DNA of 64,000 nt from Streptomyces uncialis (GTDB lineage Bacteria; Actinomycetota; Actinomycetes; Streptomycetales; Streptomycetaceae), in NCBI RefSeq assembly GCF_001905345.1, contig NZ_LFBV01000004.1, positions 62,001-126,000 on the forward strand, given 5' to 3'. The notes beneath the pieces were generated by a model. It made no database searches. It was not told the origin of the DNA and was given only the letters and a program-made list of their open reading frames with translations. Positions 6,941-16,015 of this stretch are shown piece after piece (the first letter of the stretch is position 1; every line of letters starts with the position of its first letter). A program made the translations under genes and the position numbers.

Positions 6941-9838
6941 ATGACAGAGACGGCGAGCGGCCCGGCGCGGGGTTCCCGTGCCAAGGGGGCGAAGGCCACC
7001 AAGGGGCTGCGTATGGAGCGCATCCACACCAGCCCGGGTGTGCACCCGTACGACGAGGTGGCCTGGGAACGCCGTGATGTCGTGATGACCAACTGGCGCG
7101 ACGGCTCGGTCAACTTCGAGCAGCGTGGCGTCGAGTTCCCCGACTTCTGGTCGGTGAACGCGGTCAACATCGTCACCAGCAAGTACTTCCGCGGTGCCGT
7201 GGGCACTCCGCAGCGTGAGACCGGTCTGCGGCAGCTCATCGACCGCATCGTGAAGACGTACCGGAAGGCCGGTGAGGACTACAAGTACTTCGCCTCTCCC
7301 GCCGACGCGGAGATTTTCGAGCACGAACTGGCTTACGCCCTGCTGCACCAGGTGTTCAGCTTCAACTCTCCGGTGTGGTTCAACGTCGGTACCCCTCAGC
7401 CGCAGCAGGTGTCCGCCTGCTTCATCCTGGCCGTCGACGACTCCATGGAGTCGATCCTCGACTGGTACAAGGAAGAGGGAATGATCTTCAAGGGCGGCTC
7501 CGGGGCGGGTCTGAACCTGTCCCGCATCCGTTCCTCCAAGGAACTGCTCTCCTCCGGCGGCAACGCCTCCGGCCCGGTCTCGTTCATGCGGGGTGCCGAC
7601 GCCTCCGCGGGAACGATCAAGTCGGGCGGCGCCACCCGTCGCGCGGCCAAGATGGTGATCCTCGATGTCGACCACCCCGACATCGAGAACTTCATCGAGA
7701 CCAAGGTCAAGGAGGAGGAGAAGATCCGCGCCTTGCGTGACGCGGGCTTCGACATGGACCTGGGCGGCGACGACATCACCTCCGTCCAGTACCAGAACGC
7801 CAACAACTCCGTCCGGGTGAACGACGAGTTCATGCGGGCCGTCGAGAACGGCGACAAGTTCGGCCTCCGCGCGCGGATGACCGGCGATGTCATCGAGGAG
7901 GTCGACGCCAAGTCCCTCTTCCGCAAGATGGCCGAGGCCGCGTGGGCCTGCGCCGACCCGGGCATCCAGTACGACGACACGATCAACCAGTGGCACACCT
8001 GTCCCGAGTCCGGTCGTATCAACGGCTCGAACCCGTGCAGCGAGTACATGCACCTGGACAACACGTCGTGCAACCTCGCCTCGCTGAACCTCATGAAGTT
8101 CCTGAAGGACGACGGTCAGGGCAACCAGTCCTTCGAGGCCGAGCGTTTCGCCAAGGTCGTCGAGCTGGTCATCACCGCGATGGACATCTCCATCTGCTTC
8201 GCCGACTTCCCGACCCAGAAGATCGGTGAGAACACCCGGGCCTTCCGCCAGCTCGGTATCGGCTACGCCAACCTCGGCGCCCTGCTGATGGCCACCGGTC
8301 ACGCGTACGACTCCGACGGTGGCCGGGCCCTCGCCGGTGCGATCACCTCCCTGATGACGAGCACCTCGTACCGCCGCTCCGCCGAGCTGGCGGCCGTGGT
8401 GGGCCCGTACGACGGGTACGCGCGCAACGCCGAGCCGCACCAGCGGGTCATGCGGCAGCACGCCGACGCCAACACCAAGGCCATCCGCGTGGACGACCTG
8501 GACAGCACGATCTGGGCCGCCGCCACGGAGGCGTGGCAGGACGTGATCCGCCTCGGCGAGAAGAACGGCTTCCGCAACTCGCAGGCGTCGGTGATCGCCC
8601 CGACCGGCACCATCGGTCTGGCCATGTCCTGCGACACGACCGGCCTGGAGCCCGACCTGGCCCTGGTCAAGTTCAAGAAGCTCGTCGGCGGTGGGTCGAT
8701 GCAGATTGTCAACGGCACCGTGCCGCAGGCCCTGCGTCGGCTCGGCTACCACGAGGAGCAGATCGAGGCGATCGTCGCCCACATCGCCGATCACGGCGTT
8801 GTCGTCGACGCTCCCGGTCTGAAGCAGGAGCACTACGAGGTGTTCGACTGCGCCATGGGCGAGCGCTCCATCTCCGCGATGGGCCATGTCCGCATGATGG
8901 CCGCTATCCAGCCGTGGATCTCCGGCGCTCTCTCCAAGACCGTGAACATGCCCGAGTCCGCCACCGTCGAAGAGGTCGAGGAGATCTACTTCGAGGCGTG
9001 GAAGCTGGGTGTGAAGGCGCTCGCGATCTACCGCGACAACTGCAAGGTCGGTCAGCCGCTCTCCGCGAAGAAGAAGGAGACCGCGAAGGCCGAGATCACC
9101 GAGAAGACCGAGGGCACGATCCGTGCCGCGGTCGAGAAGGTCGTCGAGTACCGCCCGGTGCGCAAGCGGCTCCCGAAGGGGCGTCCCGGCATCACCACGT
9201 CCTTCACCGTGGGCGGCGCCGAGGGTTACATGACCGCCAACTCCTACCCCGACGACGGGCTGGGCGAGGTCTTCCTCAAGATGTCCAAGCAGGGCTCGAC
9301 CCTCGCGGGCATGATGGACGCCTTCTCCATCGCGGTCTCCGTCGGCCTCCAGTACGGGGTGCCGCTGGAGACGTACGTCTCGAAGTTCACCAACATGCGC
9401 TTCGAGCCCGCCGGGATGACCGACGACCCCGATGTCCGGATGGCGCAGTCGATCGTCGACTACATCTTCCGACGGCTCGCGCTGGACTTCCTGCCCTTCG
9501 AGACGCGCTCCGCGCTCGGCATCCACTCCGCCGAGGAGCGTCAGCGTCATCTGGAGACGGGCTCGTACGAGCCCACCGAGGACGAGGTCGACGTCGAGGG
9601 TCTGGCCCAGTCGGCACCCCGCCAGACGGAGCCCCTGAAGGCGGTCGTGACCCCCAAGGCGGAGTCGCCGGCCGTGCAGCCCGCTCCTCAGCAGGCGCAC
9701 ACCAGCGCCGAGCTGGTGGAGATGCAGCTCGGTATCCAGGCGGACGCACCGCTGTGCTTCTCCTGCGGGACGAAGATGCAGCGCGCCGGCTCGTGCTACA
9801 TCTGCGAGGGATGCGGCTCGACCAGCGGTTGCAGCTGA
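6941..9838 (+). CDS. nrdJ: Adenosylcobalamin-dependent (class II) ribonucleotide reductase
   Basis: 965 aa from the ATG preceded by GGGAGG at 6931-6936. A longer in-frame start at 6854 lacks a binding site. The enzyme reduces ribonucleotides to deoxyribonucleotides using adenosylcobalamin and works with or without oxygen. Active-site features are Asn364-x-Cys366-x-Glu368 (NPCSE), with Cys160 (VSACF) and Cys377 (NTSCNLASLNL) as the probable substrate-reducing pair. The C-terminal tail (about 939-965) is a CxxC-rich zinc-ribbon-like module that presumably recycles the active-site disulfide. A Lys/Glu-rich segment at about 705-735 precedes the last conserved domain. It is expected to be under NrdR control. 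Confidence 0.97.
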   Translation: MTETASGPARGSRAKGAKATKGLRMERIHTSPGVHPYDEVAWERRDVVMTNWRDGSVNFEQRGVEFPDFWSVNAVNIVTSKYFRGAVGTPQRETGLRQLIDRIVKTYRKAGEDYKYFASPADAEIFEHELAYALLHQVFSFNSPVWFNVGTPQPQQVSACFILAVDDSMESILDWYKEEGMIFKGGSGAGLNLSRIRSSKELLSSGGNASGPVSFMRGADASAGTIKSGGATRRAAKMVILDVDHPDIENFIETKVKEEEKIRALRDAGFDMDLGGDDITSVQYQNANNSVRVNDEFMRAVENGDKFGLRARMTGDVIEEVDAKSLFRKMAEAAWACADPGIQYDDTINQWHTCPESGRINGSNPCSEYMHLDNTSCNLASLNLMKFLKDDGQGNQSFEAERFAKVVELVITAMDISICFADFPTQKIGENTRAFRQLGIGYANLGALLMATGHAYDSDGGRALAGAITSLMTSTSYRRSAELAAVVGPYDGYARNAEPHQRVMRQHADANTKAIRVDDLDSTIWAAATEAWQDVIRLGEKNGFRNSQASVIAPTGTIGLAMSCDTTGLEPDLALVKFKKLVGGGSMQIVNGTVPQALRRLGYHEEQIEAIVAHIADHGVVVDAPGLKQEHYEVFDCAMGERSISAMGHVRMMAAIQPWISGALSKTVNMPESATVEEVEEIYFEAWKLGVKALAIYRDNCKVGQPLSAKKKETAKAEITEKTEGTIRAAVEKVVEYRPVRKRLPKGRPGITTSFTVGGAEGYMTANSYPDDGLGEVFLKMSKQGSTLAGMMDAFSIAVSVGLQYGVPLETYVSKFTNMRFEPAGMTDDPDVRMAQSIVDYIFRRLALDFLPFETRSALGIHSAEERQRHLETGSYEPTEDEVDVEGLAQSAPRQTEPLKAVVTPKAESPAVQPAPQQAHTSAELVEMQLGIQADAPLCFSCGTKMQRAGSCYICEGCGSTSGCS

Positions 9839-9846
9839 CCGTGTGA

Positions 9847-9876
9847 GGTCCGGACCCGCCTCGGCGGGGCCGGACC
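9847..9876 (+). terminator. First hairpin after nrdJ
   Basis: Arms GGTCCGG and CCGGACC plus CCCGCC and GGCGGG pair around one A-G mismatch and a 2-nt turn, starting 9 nt after the nrdJ stop. There is no T-tract. Confidence 0.7.
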
Positions 9877-9879
9877 GGG

Positions 9880-9925
9880 CCGGTGGGGCGGGGAGCACAC
9901 GACGATGTGCTCCCCGCCCCACCGG
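9880..9925. terminator. Second hairpin after nrdJ, 20-bp perfect stem
   Basis: A 20-bp perfect stem (arms 9880-9899 and 9906-9925) encloses the 6-nt loop CGACGA. It follows the first hairpin after 3 nt and is also positioned to stop transcripts of the convergent terD-like gene. Confidence 0.85.
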
Positions 9926-10066
9926 CATTCCCGAGCGGTTTCCGCCCTGGGTGCCGAGGCCTTCCGCTCCGGCCGCGGTGACCCGTTTATGCGATGCCGG
10001 TCGGCTGTGCGATGCCGGTCGGCGCGGCCCACCGCTCACGCCAGACCGCCGTGGACGACGAACGGC

Positions 10067-10603
10067 TCAGGGGTTCATCACTCGGCCCATCTGCTCCGCG
10101 AACGACGCCGGATCGGCGTCGAACCCCTGGACGATCCGGCGGTACTGCCAAGCACCCGAGGAATCCCGGGTGAACTCGGCCACCGTCGTCGCGTTCCGCT
10201 CCCGGACCTCGACGAAGTCGTGCTGGGCGATGTCCGTCGGGCCGGTACGGATACGGACCGAGGCGTTCACGATGTCGCCGAAGGTCAGCTCCTGGGCGGG
10301 CTGCTGGATGGCGACCCCCACGACCACGCGCTCGAACCTCGGGGCGAGCCGGTCCAGTTCGAGGATCATGACCTCGTCGTACCCGAAGCCCTGGCCGGTA
10401 CGGCTGTCACGGTTCAAGGTGATCGTGCCGTCCGGCGAACGGCTGCCGAAGTACACCAGGTACTCGGGGGAGCCGTAGGGCGCGTCCTTGGCGTACGCCG
10501 CCGCGATGATGTCGAGATCGTGCGCGGACGTACCTGCGGGACTCGGGTCCCACCGGACGCCCACTTCCACTTTCGCGAGCCCCTTGTTGAGTCCGCCGCT
10601 CAC
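10067..10603 (-). CDS. TerD-family protein
   Basis: 178 aa, GTG start with GGAGGGGGA just upstream. The N-terminal LNKGLAKVEVGVRWD, the acidic DLDIIAAAY and DSRTG elements, and the FAEQMGRVMNP end are typical of TerD/CABP proteins. Members bind calcium and are linked to tellurite resistance, stress and development. Streptomyces genomes carry many copies. This one stands alone without terB, terC or other ter genes, so tellurite resistance should not be assumed. The nearest neighbours are nrdJ (convergent) and an ABM-like protein (divergent). Confidence 0.88.
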   Translation of the reverse strand: MSGGLNKGLAKVEVGVRWDPSPAGTSAHDLDIIAAAYAKDAPYGSPEYLVYFGSRSPDGTITLNRDSRTGQGFGYDEVMILELDRLAPRFERVVVGVAIQQPAQELTFGDIVNASVRIRTGPTDIAQHDFVEVRERNATTVAEFTRDSSGAWQYRRIVQGFDADPASFAEQMGRVMNP

Positions 10604-10814
10604 CAGTTCCCCCTCCGGTCGAGGTCAACTTCCGCATGCCATGTCTGTGTTGCCCTCCATGGTGCCACGCACCACCGACAGTGCCCGGTCGGATACCGCA
10701 CGCGCAGGGGCGTGAGCGGTGAAGGACCCGCGTACCCCGCTCACGGGAGGACCGAGGGGGCGCACTCCACCGGAGCATGGTCCCCGCCACGCTCCGCGGC
10801 CTTACCATGGCGCG

Positions 10815-11420
10815 GTGCTGGTCAAGTGGATTCGCTGCACCGTCGTCGACCGTCGTGGTTTCGAACGAGGGCAGCGGAAATGGGCGGGGCTTCTCGGTGA
10901 GCCGGGGTTCCGGGGGCAGGGCGGCGGCTGGAGCCGGACCCGGCAGGGTGTCGCCCATGTCTTCTCGTTCTGGGAGAGCCGTGCCTTCTACGACTCGTTC
11001 ATGGCGCGCTCCCATGACCGGCTGGCCGCCTCTCAGGCCGGGACGTTCACGAACGCGCAGGTCAAGCTGTTCGACCACCGCTTCGATGTGAAGACCGGAT
11101 TCGAACCCCGCTTCACGGAATGCGATCTGCTGCGGGTGGCCCATTGCCGGGTGCACGCCGAACGGGCCGAGCATTTCGCGCTGATGCAGGAGAAGGTCTG
11201 GAACCCCGCCATGGCTGGTTCGCCGGGCATGGTGCGCGGTCTGTTCGGTGAGGCGCCGGGCAGCGAGTTCCTGATCCTGTCCATGTGGCAGTCCGACGCC
11301 GAGCACGGCAAGTACCGTGCCGAGCGGGTGGAACGACTTTCCCTGCGCGCGCAGACGGAGGCTGATGTGGCCGCGCTGAGCGGGGACATCGTGGACATGG
11401 AGAAGGGATGGACCGTCTGA
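10815..11420 (+). CDS. DUF4937/ABM-like dimeric alpha-beta barrel protein
   Basis: 201 aa from a GTG start. A TACCAT hexamer (10803-10808) ends 6 nt before the GTG and there is no Shine-Dalgarno sequence, so the transcript is probably leaderless. The longer frame from 10719 adds a Pro/Arg-rich stretch that looks non-coding. The protein has two similar halves. The first (VKWIRCTVVD...FWESRAFYDSFM) fits DUF4937 and the second (LLRVAHCRVHAERAEHF...LSMWQSDAEHGKYR) resembles an antibiotic-biosynthesis-monooxygenase fold. No catalytic residues are recognised. Function unknown. Confidence 0.75.
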   Translation: MLVKWIRCTVVDRRGFERGQRKWAGLLGEPGFRGQGGGWSRTRQGVAHVFSFWESRAFYDSFMARSHDRLAASQAGTFTNAQVKLFDHRFDVKTGFEPRFTECDLLRVAHCRVHAERAEHFALMQEKVWNPAMAGSPGMVRGLFGEAPGSEFLILSMWQSDAEHGKYRAERVERLSLRAQTEADVAALSGDIVDMEKGWTV

Positions 11421-11585
11421 CCCGGGGCTGCGCCCGACGAGAGGAGCCCGACAGGGCGGCCCCACCTGTGTGAACGTTTTCGGCCACCGCCGGCTCGGGA
11501 ACCGTTCGGACGTCCCCGCGGAGGACGACCCGCCGCGCGACCCCCGGACAACCCCTCGAACGGCGAAGCGATCTAGGGTTTCCGT

Positions 11586-12245
11586 ATGGTACGACCACGC
11601 CGCATCGTTCTTGTCCGGCACGGGGAGTCGGAGGGCAACTCCGACGACACCGTCTACGAGCGTGAGCCCGACCACGCACTGGCCCTGACCCACACCGGGC
11701 GACGGCAGGCGGAGGAGACGGGCAAGCAGCTCCGGGACCTGTTCGGTCCCGAGCGTGTCAGTGTGTACGTGTCCCCCTACCGACGCACCCATCAGACACT
11801 GCGCGCCTTCGATCTCGCCCCCGGGTCGATGCGGGTCCGAGAGGAACCGCGACTGCGCGAGCAGGACTGGGGCAACTGGCAGGACCGCGAGGACGTACGC
11901 CTCCAGAAGACCTACCGCGATGCCTACGGCCACTTCTTCTACCGCTTCGCCCAAGGCGAGTCCGGGGCCGATGTGTACGACCGGGTGGGCGCCTTCCTGG
12001 AGAGCCTGTTCCGCAGCTTCGAGGAACCGGACCATCCGCCCAACGTCCTGCTGGTCACCCATGGACTGACCATGCGGCTGTTCTGCATGCGCTGGTTCCA
12101 CTGGAGCGTCGCCGAGTTCGAATCGCTGTCCAATCCCGGCAACGGCGAGGTCCGGGTCCTGGAACTCGGAGCCGACGGCCGGTACACGCTGAACCGCCCA
12201 TTCGAACGCTGGCGAGAGCCGGAACCGTACGGAATCACCGGATAG
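11586..12245 (+). CDS. Histidine phosphatase family protein
   Basis: 219 aa. The phosphohistidine motif is R11-H12-G13-E in LVRHGESEGN, and the second catalytic His is in LLVTHGLTMR near residue 159. The fold is shared by phosphoglycerate mutases and acid phosphatases. The RxxQTxxxF element (RRTHQTLRAF) is also present. Substrate cannot be told from sequence. TAGGGT at 11574-11579 ends 6 nt before the ATG, again pointing to leaderless transcription. The next gene begins 12 bp after the stop but has its own -10-like hexamer. Confidence 0.93.
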   Translation: MVRPRRIVLVRHGESEGNSDDTVYEREPDHALALTHTGRRQAEETGKQLRDLFGPERVSVYVSPYRRTHQTLRAFDLAPGSMRVREEPRLREQDWGNWQDREDVRLQKTYRDAYGHFFYRFAQGESGADVYDRVGAFLESLFRSFEEPDHPPNVLLVTHGLTMRLFCMRWFHWSVAEFESLSNPGNGEVRVLELGADGRYTLNRPFERWREPEPYGITG

Positions 12246-12257
12246 AGTGATGAAGAC

Positions 12258-13190
12258 ATGACCGCTGCCACCGAACCCGAACAGCGCCTGGGGCGAGCCC
12301 TCGCCAGTCTGCGCGGCCTCTCCGTGGGGGACGCGCTCGGCTCCCAGTTCTTCGTCCCCGCGAACCATCCCCTCCTGAAGCGTCGTGAACTGCCCGCAGG
12401 TGACTGGCAGTGGACCGACGACACCGAGATGGCCTGCTCCGTCGTCACCGTGCTCGCCGCTCACCAGCGCGCCGACCAGGACGCGCTGGCGCTGTCCTTC
12501 GCCGAGCGCCATGACTTCGACCGTGGCTACGGCCCCGCCGTGAACAGGCTGCTGAGGCTCGTCCGCGAAGGTGGCGACTGGCGTGAACTGGCCGCCGCCC
12601 TCTTCGAGGGTCAGGGCTCCTGGGGCAACGGCGCCGCCATGCGGATCGCGCCTCTCGGCGCGTGGTACGCCGACGATCCCGAACAGGCGACGCACCAGGC
12701 CGAGATCTCCGCCTACCCCACCCATCAGCACCGCGAGGCCGTCGTCGGCGCGATGGCGGTCGCCGCAGCGGCCGCCCTCGCCGCGGCTCCCTCGGGGCCG
12801 CCCACCGCCGAGGAACTGCTCGACGGTGTCATCGCCCTGATGCCGCGCAGCGCCGTGGAAGCGGGACTGAGGCGAGCCCGGGACATGCTCGACTACGGCG
12901 ACCCGGGCACCGTCGCCGCTGTCCTGGGGTGCGGCCGACGGACCAGCGCCCATGACACCGTCCCGTTCGCCCTGTGGTCGGCCGCCCAGGGCCTCCGCGA
13001 CTTCGAGGCCACGTTCTGGCAGACCGCACAGGTCGGCGGGGACGTGGACACCACCTGCGCTATCGCTGGGGGAGTGGTGGCGGCCGCGGCGCCCGGCGCC
13101 CCGCCCGCCGCGTGGCTGGAACGCACCGAACCACTGCCCGGCTGGGTACCTCTTCGGCTGCCCGGCTCGGACGGCGTCCCGAGCACGTAA
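12258..13190 (+). CDS. ADP-ribosylglycohydrolase family protein
   Basis: 310 aa. The family removes ADP-ribose from modified proteins or small molecules using two metal ions. Seen here are the N-terminal GDALGSQF, the metal-binding WTDDTEMA near residue 53, and the C-terminal GGDVDTTCAIAGG near residue 260. Draw-type ADP-ribosylhydrolases reverse dinitrogenase reductase modification, but no nif gene or partner transferase is visible, so the target is unknown. TAGAGT at 12243-12248 ends 9 nt before the ATG and overlaps the stop region of the preceding phosphatase. Confidence 0.92.
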   Translation: MTAATEPEQRLGRALASLRGLSVGDALGSQFFVPANHPLLKRRELPAGDWQWTDDTEMACSVVTVLAAHQRADQDALALSFAERHDFDRGYGPAVNRLLRLVREGGDWRELAAALFEGQGSWGNGAAMRIAPLGAWYADDPEQATHQAEISAYPTHQHREAVVGAMAVAAAAALAAAPSGPPTAEELLDGVIALMPRSAVEAGLRRARDMLDYGDPGTVAAVLGCGRRTSAHDTVPFALWSAAQGLRDFEATFWQTAQVGGDVDTTCAIAGGVVAAAAPGAPPAAWLERTEPLPGWVPLRLPGSDGVPST

Positions 13191-13643
13191 CCCCACCGCC
13201 CGAAGCCAACCTGGCACGCTCCGGTGCCCCCGCTCGCACGATGGCCAGGGCTCCGCATCGTGTCGCGGCCCCGCGGCTCGGTACTCGCTGTCGCCACCCC
13301 GGCAGGGAGATGCCGTGGCGCGACGGGTCGGTCGGCCGGCCCACGGGCCGGACGCGTTGCCCGGAGTTGTGCACGATCAGCCTTCGCCCTGCCATCCTGG
13401 CCTCCCACCCCTGGCGACACTTTCACCGCATCGTTTCCCCGCCCCCTCCCAGGGCCTTTCGCCCCACCCGTACCAACTGTCACGGTCGTGCCACAGGGTG
13501 GTCTCCCACCGTTTCCCCGACCCGGTCCGCGTCCTACGCTGGCGCTCGCACGTCTGTCGATCATGGATGGCGTGCTCCGTATGAGGACCTGCTCCCCACT
13601 GCTTCGGCGTCACACGTGTGCCGGGAGCGGAGTGGAGGGGCCC
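13191..13643. other. Intergenic stretch before the DUF4173-type gene
   Basis: 453 bp without a supported gene. The open frame of the following membrane protein extends back through it by lack of stops. A TACGCT hexamer at 13535-13540 is the best promoter candidate, which would place a transcription start near 13547. Confidence 0.5.
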
Positions 13644-15476
13644 GTGACCGAGAAGCCTGTGCCGTCCGATCGGCCGGAACCCGCTGATTCCAAGAAGCCA
13701 CCCGGGACGACCGTGCGCTCCGGGCCCGTCGCGGCGGACTTGCCGCTACCCGGGCCAGGGGTCTCCCCGGCCGTCTCCGAACCGGCGCCGGCGCCCGACC
13801 CCGCGACCCCCGGTGCGCTGTCGGCCACGGACCCGATCGTTCCGAAAGGGGCCACTGCCGCGAAGGGCGCGCCGAACGAGGACCCATCCGCCGTGCCCCG
13901 TCGTGCATCGGCCAGGACCACGTCCCCCCAGGAGCAGTCGCCGGTCGGGCACTCCCTCCCTTCGCGGCCCGGTCGGAACCATCCGCAGGTAGCGCCCCTC
14001 GATCAGAGGATCGCCGCACTGCGTGGCGACCCACCCGCCGCGATCCGCGCGGCCACCTTGTGGGCCGTCCTCGCCACCGGTGTCCTGAGCACGCTTCTGC
14101 TGGGTGACGGCATCGGCCTCAACCTCCTGATCGTCGCGCTACCGGCGTCGCTCGCCGCCTACTACGCCGCCGAGCAGGCGGGGAGGCGGGCGCGCCCCTG
14201 GACCTTGCTATGGGGCGTCGGCGGGGTCGCCCTGCTCGTGGTACCCGTGCTCCGTGACGCGGCATGGCCCTCCTTCCTCGCAGTCGCCACGGCGTTCGGA
14301 CTCGGGGCACTCGCCCTGCACGGTTCGCGCACCTGGGCGGGAATCGCGTTGAGCGCCGTGGGCCTTGTCGAGGCCGTACCTCGTGGACTCGTCTGGGGCT
14401 GGCGCGGGCTGCGTGCCCGAACGGGCGACACCTCCAGCCGGGTCGGTCCCGCGCTACGTGTCTTTGGAGTCACGGCCGGATTGCTGCTCGTCTTCGGGGC
14501 GCTGTTCAGCGCGGCCGACGCGGCTTTCGCCGACCTGCTGGGCAGCCTGGTGCCCGACACGTCCCCGTCCGACGGACCGATGCACCTCCTTCTGCTTGCC
14601 GCAGGGCTGGCGGGCGCTCTGGGGGCTGCCTACACGGCCGCCGCTCCGGTGAAGTGGGACAAGGTCTCGCCGACTCCTTGGCGCGCTCGTGGCCGGGCGG
14701 AGTGGGCCTTGCCCCTGCTGGTGCTCAACGCGCTCTTCGCCGCGTTCAACGCCGTCCAACTCGCCGTGCTCTTCGGTGGCTACGACGCGGTTCTGGACAA
14801 GACCGGCCTCTCGTATGCCCGATACGCCCGCCAAGGCTTCTGGCATCTTCTTCTCGCCACCCTCCTCGTGCTGGTCGTGATCGTTGTCGCCCTGCGCTGG
14901 GCGCCGCGCGGTGGACCGCGTGATCGCGCACTCGTCCGGGGAGTGCTCGGAACCCTCTGCGTTCTCACGCTTGTCGTGGTCGCGTCCGCGGTGCGGCGGA
15001 TGGACATGTACGTCGAGGCATACGGTCTGACCCGGCTGCGGATCTCGGTCGTGACGGTCGAGCTGTGGCTGGGTGTCGTGATCCTGCTGATCATGGCGGC
15101 CGGTGTGTGGGGCGCGCGGTGGCTTCCGAGGGCCGTCGCCGCCAGTGCCGCCTTCGGAGTACTGGCCTTCGGACTGGTGTCCCCGGACGCCCTGATCGCC
15201 GAGCGCAACGCCGAACGCTATGAGGAGACGGGCAGGCTCGACCTCCAGTACGTCAGGGAGCTCTCCGCCGATGCCGTCCCTGCCCTCGACTCATTGCCCG
15301 AGCCGCTTCGCTCCTGTGCGCTTCAGGTGATCGACGAGGATCTGCGGTACGAAGACGATCCCTGGCACGCCACTAGCCTTGGTGTGGTCCGGGCGCGCGC
15401 CGTTCTCAAAAATCGCCCGGTGAAGGCGACATGGGAACAGTGCCAGGAGGCGGCACACGCGACGGCGTATCGGTGA
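13644..15476 (+). CDS. DUF4173/DUF4153-type polytopic membrane protein
   Basis: 610 aa from a GTG preceded by GGAGTGGAGGGG. An ATG at 13563 is an alternative. Residues 1-125 are Pro/Ala/Ser-rich and probably cytoplasmic and disordered. From about residue 130 there are 10-12 hydrophobic helices (for example LWAVLATGVLSTLLLGDGIG and LLVFGALFSAADAAFADLLG). The stretch LFGGYDAVLDKTGLSYARYARQGFWHLL is typical of the DUF4173 family. The soluble tail (about 540-610) contains SLPEPLRSCALQVIDEDLRY. Function unknown. Its 3' end overlaps the tail of the minus-strand frame ending at 15323. Confidence 0.85.
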   Translation: MTEKPVPSDRPEPADSKKPPGTTVRSGPVAADLPLPGPGVSPAVSEPAPAPDPATPGALSATDPIVPKGATAAKGAPNEDPSAVPRRASARTTSPQEQSPVGHSLPSRPGRNHPQVAPLDQRIAALRGDPPAAIRAATLWAVLATGVLSTLLLGDGIGLNLLIVALPASLAAYYAAEQAGRRARPWTLLWGVGGVALLVVPVLRDAAWPSFLAVATAFGLGALALHGSRTWAGIALSAVGLVEAVPRGLVWGWRGLRARTGDTSSRVGPALRVFGVTAGLLLVFGALFSAADAAFADLLGSLVPDTSPSDGPMHLLLLAAGLAGALGAAYTAAAPVKWDKVSPTPWRARGRAEWALPLLVLNALFAAFNAVQLAVLFGGYDAVLDKTGLSYARYARQGFWHLLLATLLVLVVIVVALRWAPRGGPRDRALVRGVLGTLCVLTLVVVASAVRRMDMYVEAYGLTRLRISVVTVELWLGVVILLIMAAGVWGARWLPRAVAASAAFGVLAFGLVSPDALIAERNAERYEETGRLDLQYVRELSADAVPALDSLPEPLRSCALQVIDEDLRYEDDPWHATSLGVVRARAVLKNRPVKATWEQCQEAAHATAYR

Positions 15477-15826
15477 CGGGTGGCAGCGGAGCGGGTGGTC
15501 GGCAACAGAGCCGACCGTGGCCCCGGCCGCGGTGACAGCTCTGCCGGATCTCTTCTGCGGACCTTGGCCGACTCGGCCTGGAGGAGCATGGCCAAGGCGG
15601 CTACGGCGATCGCGGGGCCGAGCACGCTGATGACCTGGGCGAGATCCGGGGTGAGGAACCTCCACGCATCCTGGGCGCGGGGCAGGGCGATAGCGGAGCT
15701 CACGACGGTGGCGGCCAGCATGGTCATGAGCTGGCAGGCCGCGATCGCCATCGGAGCGGGGCCCCGGCGCCCGAAGGGGCGTCCGGCACCCGGCTTCGCG
15801 GAATGGTTCAAGGGAAAGATCGGCAT
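15323..15826 (-). CDS. Small membrane protein divergent from tetR-like gene
   Basis: 167 aa from the ATG at 15826 (GGGGGA 7-12 nt upstream). Two hydrophobic segments are clear: about residues 26-48 (MAIAACQLMTMLAATVVSSA) and 60-82 (AQVISVLGPAIAVAALAMLL). The tail from about residue 110 is antisense to the end of the DUF4173-type gene, overlapping it by 154 nt, so the true C-terminus may be affected by an error or may just reflect the lack of stops. A promoter with TTGCGT, an 18-bp spacer and TACGGT reads toward it (15904 to 15875). Two TetR-type operators flank that promoter, which makes this the likely regulated target. Not recognised as any known family. Confidence 0.6.
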   Translation of the reverse strand: MPIFPLNHSAKPGAGRPFGRRGPAPMAIAACQLMTMLAATVVSSAIALPRAQDAWRFLTPDLAQVISVLGPAIAVAALAMLLQAESAKVRRRDPAELSPRPGPRSALLPTTRSAATRHRYAVACAASWHCSHVAFTGRFLRTARARTTPRLVACQGSSSYRRSSSIT

Positions 15827-15846
15827 GAATGAGTCCCCCGGAAAAT

Positions 15847-15913
15847 AGTGAACGCCCTCGTTCACTGTTCTTCCACCGTAGGGAGGTCGCGATAGTGAAC
15901 GCAAGCGTTCACT
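15847..15913. promoter_or_regulatory. Two identical inverted-repeat operators for the TetR regulator
   Basis: Both sites read AGTGAACG-N4-CGTTCACT: 15847-15866 with spacer CCCT and 15894-15913 with spacer CAAG. Centres are 47 bp apart. The right-hand site overlaps the -35 of the minus-strand gene, and the left-hand one lies just downstream of its predicted start of transcription. Together they would block both directions when occupied. Confidence 0.85.
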
Positions 15914-15935
15914 GGGGATGTCCCTCGTTCGGGTT

Positions 15936-16005
15936 ACCCGCACCCGCACCCGCACCCGCACCTTCCGCCCGCCCACAGCCCTTCCGCCCGCCCACGGCCC
16001 TTCGG
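15936..16005. repeat. Short tandem repeats in the tetR leader
   Basis: ACCCGC is repeated four times plus a partial copy (15936-15962). It is followed by two near-identical 19-bp units beginning CTTCCGCCCGCCCAC (15962-15980 and 15981-15999) and the start of a third. They sit between the operators and the ribosome binding site. Confidence 0.85.
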
Positions 16006-16015
16006 AGACTTGAAG

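Noticed and set aside
6908..10039. 1043-codon minus-strand frame opposite nrdJ
   Set aside because: Mirror of the codon bias of nrdJ; no domain and no start signal.
11097..11111. tRNA-like T-arm sequence (reverse complement of GGGGTTCGAATCC)
   Set aside because: It lies inside a coding sequence and no D-arm, anticodon arm or acceptor stem can be paired around it.
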